Origin: Blastocladiella britannica
Lineage: Eukaryota; Blastocladiomycota; Blastocladiomycetes; Blastocladiales; Blastocladiaceae
Assembly (NCBI GenBank): GCA_025349905.2
Contig: MU624984.1
Span: 1 to 15,004 of the forward strand
Direction of reading: 5' to 3'
Length of the DNA: 15,004 nt
The position numbers were made by a program, and so were the translations under genes. The notes beneath the pieces are model-generated. The model saw nothing but the letters and a program-made list of their open reading frames with translations. It did no database searches and was not told where the DNA came from. Below, one piece after another: positions 8,101 to 15,004 of this stretch (positions within the stretch are counted from its first letter, which is position 1; every line of letters starts with the position of its first letter).

Positions 8101-10630
8101 GGGCGCCTGCGTGCGGTCAAAGAACAACGACGCGGCTGCGCTGGCGGGCGTGGTGGTCGACGGCGGCGCAGATTCGTCATACTCATGGTCCTCGTCGCCC
8201 TCCTCGGGCAACGGCCACGAGAACGACGTGGTCCGTGGGGTGCCCGGAACACTGGGCCGGCGCACCTGCTTGCTCAGCAGCGGGTCGGCGTCGGCCACCG
8301 CGGCCGCAAACGTCGGATCAAACTCGGCATCGTTCCACCCGTACCCGTTGGCGGTTGTGTCGTTGTTCCCGCCCCACGGAGTAGTTGGGGCGTCGTCCGA
8401 GGAGGAAAACATGGACGACGACGGCGGGTGCGACGGCGACAGTAGCGGCAGCGTGGACGACCGCCGGTGCTGCAAGTGCGGGTGCATGGGCACGGGCGGC
8501 GCCGCTGGGTGCGTGAGAATCAGCATCGACGCCGGCCGCTGCTGCTGGTGCAGGCGGTGGCGCGACCGGGACCGGCCACGACCAGCACCCGATTGATCCA
8601 TGGGTGACGCCGTGGTCGTGGCTGTCGTGGTGGTAGTGTGCGCCAAGTCGTGCTGCTGCTGCGTGGTGGTAGTCCGCGTGACTACAATCTTGCGAATAAT
8701 CCGGCGGTCGCGCGCGGGCAAATGCGCATCGGCCGGCTCGTAAGTGTACTCGTACTCGGCGCCGTCGGCCGGGTCCACCATCCGGTCGCCGTCCTGCACG
8801 GGCCGCGGATCGTACTCGAGATCGTCAATGTCCAGCATGTTGCGGCGCACACGGCAGCGGCCGTCGGTGCTGCTGGGCACCGAGTTGCGCCGGTGCTGCT
8901 GCTCCTGCTGGTGGTGTTGGGAGCGGCGGTGGTGCGGGTGCGCGGGATCGTGGCGCGACGAAGCGCCGCCACCATTGTATTGGTCGTCGCCATCGTCACG
9001 GAACGTGGTCGAATGGTCGGGCGACCCGTCGCGACGAGCAGCCGAGTGACGCAAGTGGGCTGGTGTGCCCCATCCGGCAAGAGGACGCTGTTGTTGCTGG
9101 AAGCCGTCACTTGCTTGCTGCCGGTCGTCGCCGGGAAGACCGTTGAGCAGGTGGGCCGGTGGGCGCCATCCGGGAGCCAGTTCCGCATCGTGTTGCTGCT
9201 GCTGGTGCGGCGATTCGATGGGCGACTGGGCAAATCGACTGGGGGACGACGATTTGCGGATCGCGGAGCGCAGCGGTTTGGAGTGGTCGGGCAGCTTGGG
9301 CACCGGCGGCGCCGACGGCGGCGTGTACTGCGGGCCGTGCGAGTGGCGGTGCGGCGGCTGGTGGTGGTGGTCGTGGTCATGGTGGTGGTGGTGGTCGTGG
9401 TCATGGTGGTGGTGGTGGTCGTGGTCATGGTGGTGCTGAGGTTGAGTGTGATGCTGGGGATGGTGGTGCGATGTCGAGTGGCGGTCCCACTGCGACCACG
9501 AGTGAGCGTGCGCAGAGGTGCGGGTACCGTGCAGCTTGCGCGGCGGTCCCGGTCGCGACGAGGACGAAGAAGGACTGTCGGCCAGATCAAACGAGTACGG
9601 AATCGGCTCGTCGGCCGCGCCGCTCTTGGTGGTGGGCATGGGTTTCAGCCAGTACGGCACCCAGGTAGTGATGGTGCGGGTGGTACTGACGACGGACCGC
9701 GACCACGACGACGACGACGTAGTCGAAGTGGAAACAATCGTTTTGCGCAATGCCCACCATTTCCGCACCATGGCCTTGATTTCGGGCGCCAGCGAAGCGG
9801 GCAGCTCGGGCTCGCCGTCGGCCTCGCGCACCGGGTACCGCCACGGTTTGGCGTCAGCGCCAATGAAATGCAGAATGCGCACGCGCGACGCAAACTCGCG
9901 GTACGCGGGCACGTACTGGTACGCGCCGGACGGCGTGGTGTTGTCGGTGAACGGCAGCCGGTACGCCAAATCCCCACGCCACGCGTCGCCGAAATGCGCG
10001 TTCAGCAGGCCCTGGTCGCCGCCATCAAACGACCCAAACTCGGCTAGCCGCGAACACAGCGCGTCGAAGGTCGCGCGGGCTGGGGTCGCGACAAACACGC
10101 CCGAGTTGAACTGTTCGCATTTCACATTTAGTCGTTGTCACCGAATGAAAAAAAAAAAAGAAAAAGGGCACGTACTATGTCGGGCCAGCCCGAGTCGGGA
10201 GCAGCGACAAACTCGGCGGTGCGTGCCATCAAGTCGTCGATATTGGCCACCACCAGCACGTCCGCGTCCAGAAACACAATCTTGGCGTAGTGCGTGAGGG
10301 TCCATGCCCACAGCTTGGTGAACGAGATGTTGAGCTCGGGCCGGGCCAGCAGGGCGAGCCTAGGATCGTTGACAATGATGGGCTCGCACTGGACGAGGTC
10401 CGACGCCGCATCGCGCAGGCGGGCGAGCGCGGACTCGGACACGTCGGCCGTGTGCAGAATGACGAGCGGGTACGTGCATTCTATTATGTAATTTTGTCAG
10501 ATAACGATTTCAATTGCAAGATATAAAAATGGATACCCGTGTCGCGGAGCGAGGCAGCAAGGACGAGTGCCCCATCCACGTAGCCGTCGTTGGTGACCAG
10601 GGTCACGTACGCGCCGTTAACGGGCGGCAT
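5101..10630 (-). CDS. Glycogenin (GT8 glucosyltransferase) with a giant disordered tail
   Basis: Glycogenin primes glycogen by adding glucose from UDP-glucose to its own tyrosine. Three exons (10630-10537, 10480-10176, 10110-5101) give about 1802 aa. The start MPPVNGAYVTLVTNDGY matches the GT8 N-terminus; an ORF extension to 10750 does not. The DxD motif FLDADVL is at 103-105. The exon 2/3 junction restores WPDIFNSGVFV. GGDQGLLN (163-170), AYQYVPAY with the likely acceptor Tyr197 (human Tyr195), and HFIG..AKPW (214-223) follow. After about residue 265 comes a roughly 1500-residue low-complexity tail, far longer than usual. It contains a His/Asp repeat near 356-383, two GW..PAHL motifs near 450-500, many Ser/Thr/Pro and polyQ stretches, an acidic run near 1155-1172, and a basic end (RRARVSKSGKKK then FSKVSHWFRKD). 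Intron 2 ends with a clear CTAAA branch site and CAG acceptor at 10111. Confidence 0.93.
9359..9430 (+). repeat. Three 24-bp tandem repeats encoding a His/Asp tract
   Basis: Three exact 24-bp units read on the plus strand. On the minus strand each encodes an eight-residue unit of His with alternating Asp (HDHDHHHH) inside the glycogenin tail. More His-rich sequence flanks it (HSTSHHHPQHH and HRHSHG). Confidence 0.93.
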
Positions 10631-11191
10631 GGTTTTTTGTATAGTATTATATTTATGTAGGAGTGCGTATCCAAGAAAATCGAAAAGGGAGCGCGTGCGT
10701 CCGTGCAGGAATCGCTGCTGGGAGAACGTTGGGGGATTGCCGCAGACCAAATTGAGTTTCCCGTTTCGTTCTGTAATCAGAAAAAAGAGTGCAGCGCGAC
10801 TCTAATTTCTACCGCGATTTCCACGTTTCCAGTACAAATACAAGAGGCCGAGGCGACGGCGGGAGGGAGATTCACTCGTTTACAAAGGGCACAGGGGCGA
10901 GGCCAATTGCAATATGACGCAGGACCAAGTGGAAGAGAGTCGAGGAGAGGGGATTGGCGTCGTGCTTTATCATGCCTCTCTGCGGCCGCAATTGGCCCAC
11001 GATAAGGCAGCATGTTTCAATCCGTTTCGCCTGGCGCAATCGCATTTCTTTTACTAATTCCGGCTGCGGCTCAATTCAACAATGGAGCTAATCCGTTCTT
11101 GAAATCCTCACTGATCTGTGAGCGCAATGGAAATTGCAGTCCATGAGGGAAACCGCCCACAGCAGGTGCAAAAAAAGGAAAAGAAAGAAAT
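10631..11191. other. Intergenic region upstream of glycogenin
   Basis: This 561-bp gap lies between the glycogenin start and the LRR gene stop, so it holds the glycogenin promoter and the LRR 3' UTR. No frame on either strand has recognisable protein content. A perfect 10-bp inverted repeat (GGCCAATTGC at 10901-10910 and its complement at 10988-10997) is separated by 77 bp. An AT-rich run (TATAGTATTATATTTATG) at 10639-10656 lies just upstream of the glycogenin ATG. Confidence 0.5.
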
Positions 11192-12988
11192 CTATTTACT
11201 CCAAAACCAGCTCTTCTTGGCCTGATATGTTACGAAAGCCACGATCCCATGACTGGCAAACTGATTCGCAATATCGTTGGGGTGTTGTAGCCTGTTTCCC
11301 CCGAGTTCAATGCACTTGAGCGACGCTGGCAGCTCAGCAGACAAAATAGCAGCAGCGCCTGCATCCCTAATCTTGTTGATGTCGAGGTGGAGCTCAACCA
11401 GAGACGGAGGCAGCTGAGTAACGATCGCTGCAGCACCTGAATCGCCAATCCGGTTGTTGGACAGGTAGAGATCGACGAGGAGCGGTGGCAGCATGGCGCC
11501 AAGTGCAGCAGCACCCGCGTCGCCAATCTTGTTGTGGTGGAGGCTGAGAACGGTCAGAAACGGCGACAAGTTGGCCGCAATCGCCATGGCGCCCGAGTCG
11601 CCGATGTCGTTGAACGAGAGGCTGAGCTCGGTCAATGTCAGCGGCAATGCATGACCAATCGCAACAGCACCAGAATCGCCAACCTGGTTCGAGTGGAGGG
11701 AGTTTGGCACCAATCGCAATGGCGCCATAATCACCAATCTTGCTATCATTGAGTACGAGTGTTGTCAACGACGGCAGGAACCTGGCAGCAAGCGCAACGG
11801 TTCCTGCGTCAACAATTTCGTTTTTGGACATGTCCAGCTCCGTCAGTGATGGTGGCAGCCTGGAAGCAATTGCAGTGGCACCCGAATCGCCAATCTCGTT
11901 ATGGGAGAGGCCAAGCTGAGTCAGGGATGATGGCAGCTTGGCGGCAATCGCAGTAGCACCCGAATCCCCAATCTTGTTGTTGCTGAGGACCAGCGTGGTC
12001 AGTGATGGCAGCGACCGAGCTCCCAGCGCAGCAGCACCCTCATCGCCAATTTGGTTCGTATGAAGACAGAGATCGGTCAGTGATGATGGTAATTTGGCGG
12101 CAATCGCAACAGCACCAAAATCACCAATTTTGTTGTTGCTGAGGTCGATCGTGGTCAATGATGGTGGCAGTCCGGCTGCGATCGCAACAGCACCCAAATC
12201 GCCGAAGTGGTTGCTGTTGAGGTCCAGGTGTATCAAGGTGGATGGGAGGAACTGCGCAAATCGTTGAGCACCAAGAGGATCCAGGCTGCAATATTCGAGT
12301 ACAAGTTTGGTCAGGCGCTGCTCAGGCTGGGCCAATACGCGCTGCAAAATGTCAAAACCAGCAGGTCGGATCGGGGATCAGGTGAGCTCCAAGGCGGTGA
12401 GAGTCCCAGTTGCAAGCTCCACGCGTTGGTCCCAGAGGGTTTGGTCACTGGCAAATCCGGTCGGCGGTGCCAGATCCTATTGCACATCGCGACGGTCAAT
12501 ACATTTTAACAGATGCTCAAACACACAGCACATACATGGAAGATATCGGCAGTGGGTGGATCGGGTTCCACAATGGGTATATCAGCAGGGGGAATTTCGA
12601 TGATATGGCCGCCCTCGGAATGGATTTCCATAATGTGGCCCTCGCTGTCATCGTGATGTCCGATTTCCATGATGAGGCGATTGTCATCGGGGTCGGCAGC
12701 CACTGCTGCAGGATTGAGGAAAGCCCGAATGCGTTCCAGCGCGCATCCAAGGCCGACAGGGGGCGTAGTTTGGCGCACAGTCGCGTCCGCCAGGCCGCGC
12801 TCAGCGGGAGGAATACCAAGCATAGCGTCCAGCTCGCTGTCGTCCATGTCGACGACCGCCTGTGCCTCAGCGCTAATGGCATGATCCATATCGGATTGTG
12901 GGATGGCCAGCCGCGCAGCAAGGCTGTAAAACACGGCATCGTGGGTGCCGGCGTGCAGCAGGACCTCGAGCGGGGTCTGGGCGCTCAT
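11192..12988 (-). pseudogene. Leucine-rich-repeat protein gene, probably broken
   Basis: Exon A runs from a possible ATG at 12988 (MSAQTPLEVLLHAG) to 12536; its first 30 residues look ankyrin-like, and it ends in acidic repeats (GHIMEIHSEGGHIIEI). A 59-bp intron (12535-12477; GTATGT donor, AATAG acceptor) joins exon B in phase 0. Exon B reads DLAPPTGFASDQTLWDQRVE, meets a TGA at 12380-12378, then continues in the same frame into about 13 repeats of 26 residues. The pattern is SLTxLxLSxNxIGDxGAxAIAAxLP (ribonuclease-inhibitor-like). Near 11690-11705 the frame shifts within one repeat: about 23 nt seem missing between GAKLPP and HSNQVGD. Five further repeats follow in the new frame to a TAG. 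An 81-nt intron (12422-12342, weak GTGGAG donor, good TTTTGCAG acceptor) could remove the TGA, but nothing I see repairs the frameshift. The 5' end is uncertain, since the frame is open to 13219. Confidence 0.75.
11230..12310 (-). repeat. 78-bp tandem array of LRR units
   Basis: About 13 diverged units of 78 bp, each one 26-residue LRR, with the conserved core NxIGDxGAxAIAA. Seven units are in the first frame and one truncated plus five in the second. Neighbouring units are similar enough in DNA to permit slippage or unequal exchange. Confidence 0.85.
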
Positions 12989-13197
12989 GTCGTTGACCAG
13001 CGTCGCCAGGTTCGCAACCAGGAGGGCGCTCGTCCGCTTGGCGTTTTTTTTTGTTTTTGTTGTGTCCGGATCAACAACTTTACTGCGAATATCTCGATCG
13101 TGTCCTCTGGTATGCCACACGCAGGGCGACCTTAGTTTGTGTCCGGACGGGAGGGAGCGCATGCGCAGTACGACAGCATGGCTACCTCGTCGACACC

Positions 13198-14000
13198 ATG
13201 CGTTTCGGCCGCATTGCACAGTTCATCGACGCGTCTGAGTACGATCCGTCGCCCGGCACCCGCTCCCTCGACGCGCTGGTGCCGATGGCGATCGAGGTGG
13301 TCGCCGCAGGGTTCCGGTGGGCGTGACGTCTAGGTGATTGGCCGCGTTGGCACTTGCAATACGTCGCAGCAGCACGGCATACTCGGTGAGCTTGAAAGGA
13401 TCTCTGGTACTGTCGCGCCGCATGGATCCGTCGCACATGTCCTGCAGCAGCCGTGGGTCCACAACGCCTCGTTCGACGATAACATCACCTTTGGCGACGC
13501 GTTTGAGCCCAAGTGGTATACCAAGGTGGTCAAGGCGTGTGCGCTCACGACCGACATTGCGATCTCGCAGGACAGCGACCGCACGTTGATTGGCGACAAG
13601 CGAGTCAGCGTACGTTCTTTATTTATTGTATTTGCGCCAGATGACTGACTCTAAAGCCGAATACAGCTCTGGGGAGGTCAAAAAGCCCGCCTCGCACTGG
13701 CCCGCGCCGTGTACGCCGATCGCGACATTGTCCTCCTCAACGACTACCTGCTGGCGGTCGATGCACACGCCGACAAGCACATTTTCACCAGCGTGCTCGA
13801 CCTGTGCCGTCTGCTGAGCAAAAAAATCGGTGGCGCTTGTGGCGTACGGCGTGCACCATGTGGGGCAAGCGATGCTCAAGGTCAACACGGTCGCCGAGCA
13901 AGGCCTGTTCGGGCGCGTCGTGGCCGAGGTCGAGGCGCTGCTCGCTCGTGCACTGCCACGCAATTGGTGGTCGACCACCTTTCCGTCGCTGTTGATCGAT
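13198..14000 (+). pseudogene. ABCC-type transporter relic (first nucleotide-binding domain)
   Basis: Fragment of a full-length ABCC/MRP exporter. It starts with MRFGRIAQFIDASE and AIEVVAAGFRW, the linker and first strand before NBD1, then hits a TGA at 13324. About 20 residues are missing, and the frame resumes one base over with VIGRVG and ILGELERISGTV. Between these, the Walker A residues read TCNTSQQHG, so GSGKS is lost. Next come GSVAHVLQQPWVHNASFDDN and CALTTDIA. A well-formed 57-bp intron (13610-13666) follows. The signature is [20 protein letters not shown] (ABCC usually LSGGQ), and Walker B is [14 protein letters not shown], with the key Asp changed to Asn. A seven-A run (13820-13826) shifts the frame. 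The new frame reads [10 protein letters not shown], with the H-loop His replaced, then [11 protein letters not shown]. There is no room upstream for membrane segments. It is a decayed fragment, not a functional transporter. Confidence 0.85.
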
Positions 14001-14035
14001 TTTCCTGGCGTCCCATCACCCACAAGATGTAGTTG

Positions 14036-14302
14036 CCGACGCATTCGGTTACACGTGCACCAAGGTGTACTTCGACGTCGGCATCGATCCAAGCGGTGGC
14101 AGCAACGGTTTCGTGGGCCAACGCGCCGCCGGGCCGCGAGGTCCACGCGTATTTCGAGGACAAGAGCCGCGCGTACGATTCGATTCCGGTGGAGGTGGCG
14201 CGGCGGTCGCATCAGCGGCTAATGCTCCCTACTGCCTTTATCGAGTTCTTTGTAGTTTTGACAGGGCACAATGTGATTTCCCAGCTGATAATTCCCTGTA
14301 AT
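14036..14302 (+). mobile_element. Non-LTR retrotransposon reverse transcriptase fragment
   Basis: One frame reads STSASIQAVAATVSWA, then REVHAYFEDKSRAYDSIP and QRLMLPTAFIEFF. This matches the order in LINE-type reverse transcriptases: a helix after the GF..GRST block, the strand with the first catalytic Asp region (FxDxxxAYDSxP), then the lp..fi helix. The catalytic YxDD block is absent. Weak traces may continue to about 14395, where TRVLKGTISQSKG in another frame resembles the GV.QG region. No poly(A) tail, target-site duplication or 5' end is visible. It directly follows the ABC transporter relic, so an old insertion followed by deletion is likely. Confidence 0.6.
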
Positions 14303-15004
14303 TGACGGAAATTCTCGGGTCAGCGTGGCCATAATATTTTAATACAAGGGTCTTGAAAGGGACAATTTCGCAGAGTAAAGGGACCATAGGCAACAACCTG
14401 TGAGTGATGAGACCCTGGCTGATCACGTCCAATTTTTCTCAAAATGGGGGATTTGCCGTGTGGGTTTGCGTGTGTGTGTTTACCCGACAAAGGAAGGTGG
14501 CAGATCTTGCACTAGAGGTGTTGGCCGCAACGTGAAAGGCATTTTTGTTTATTCACATCAAGTCCGCTTTTTACACTACAGCCACCGACAAGACGAGATT
14601 GCATGCATCCTGCACTCGCGCATAGTAACGTAAAGTGGATGGTTGATGATCCAGCGGTAGCGGCCGTCGGGATCGCAATTGATCGCTTTTTTTCCTTATC
14701 AGAAACCTTTCAAGCGAGGAATTCTTGAGCTTGAATCAACTAGCGTGCAGCATAGGCCCAACCAGTCAACGAATGCAATATAATGTTTTTTTTTGACGAG
14801 TGAGCATTCAAGATCAGTGCACTTCTGCTTGTGTGCAAGGAAAGAGAACTTGGATCGCCAATTCCCACGGAAACTTTACACCCTGGTCAATTAAAAATAT
14901 CAATGATCAAGCGAGCAAGTTTGGCAATAATATTGTGGATTTTGCCCCAAACTGAACACCCCAACTTCCACAAAAGTTCCACAACATGATTTAACACTAC
15001 AAAT
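14303..15004. other. Gene-free right end
   Basis: About 700 bp, more AT-rich than the rest. The open frame at 14400-14633 has no recognisable motif and uneven composition. Beyond possible reverse-transcriptase traces up to about 14395, I see no gene, RNA or clear repeat. Confidence 0.5.

Noticed and set aside
9359..9430. Tandem repeat considered as a CRISPR-like array
   Set aside because: Units are contiguous without spacers and encode an in-frame His/Asp tract in a eukaryotic gene.
8638..10047. 469-aa plus-strand open frame antisense to glycogenin
   Set aside because: It is rich in Arg/Gly/Val runs created by the complement of His, Asp and Thr codons; no domain is seen, and the opposite strand encodes a clear enzyme.
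10631..10750. N-terminal extension of glycogenin to a start at 10750
   Set aside because: MPPVNGAYVTLVTND at 10630 fits the GT8 start; the extension has no family similarity and runs through an AT-rich promoter-like stretch.
10901..10997. Inverted repeat as a terminator or transposon end
   Set aside because: Arms are only 10 bp with a 77-bp gap and no target-site duplication; it may be chance.
14400..14633. 77-aa plus-strand open frame
   Set aside because: No conserved motif or ribosome/start context, in a region without other coding signs.

Overview
The window looks like nuclear DNA of a GC-rich, intron-bearing fungus. Coding stretches are GC-rich, introns are short (55-132 bp) and AT-rich with GTA-type donors and TAG/CAG acceptors, and the gene set (glycogenin, Pin1/Ess1, an IRC3-type helicase relative, an ABCC-type transporter relic) fits fungi. 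A zoosporic, early-diverging fungus (Blastocladiomycota or Chytridiomycota) is my guess; this lineage call is low-confidence inference. TGA, TAA and TAG all end genes, so the standard code applies.

Layout. 1-1038 (-): 5' part of a protein kinase gene that runs off the left edge. 1039-1805: non-coding, with a 188-bp block that recurs upstream of the third gene. 1806-3137 (+): five-exon gene for a degenerate IRC3-type SF2 helicase whose Walker A, DEAH and SAT motifs are all altered. 3138-3760: non-coding, holding what looks like a relic of the Pin1 gene's upstream/start region, then the second copy of the promoter block. 3761-4285 (+): unrecognised 174-aa protein with an N-terminal coiled coil. 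4447-5052 (+): Pin1/Ess1 prolyl isomerase in three exons, the first only 6 nt. 5101-10630 (-): glycogenin in three exons, about 1802 aa, with a normal GT8 domain and a roughly 1500-residue low-complexity tail. 10631-11191: non-coding. 11192-12988 (-): leucine-rich-repeat gene with an in-frame TGA and a frameshift. 13198-14000 (+): relic of an ABCC-type transporter around its first nucleotide-binding domain. About 14036-14300 (+): fragment of a non-LTR retrotransposon reverse transcriptase. 14301-15004: no convincing gene.

The left part (1500-4500) looks like a local tandem duplication: each unit holds the same promoter block, one fast-evolving gene, and the start region of Pin1. Only the second unit still joins a working Pin1. 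The centre holds two conserved housekeeping genes arranged tail to tail. The right part (11.2-14.4 kb) is a graveyard of broken LRR, ABC transporter and retrotransposon sequence.

The most interesting item is the pseudo-helicase. It keeps an intact, correctly spliced reading frame and the whole two-RecA-domain layout, yet has lost the residues needed for ATP hydrolysis. All gene calls come from reading motifs by eye; no search was run.
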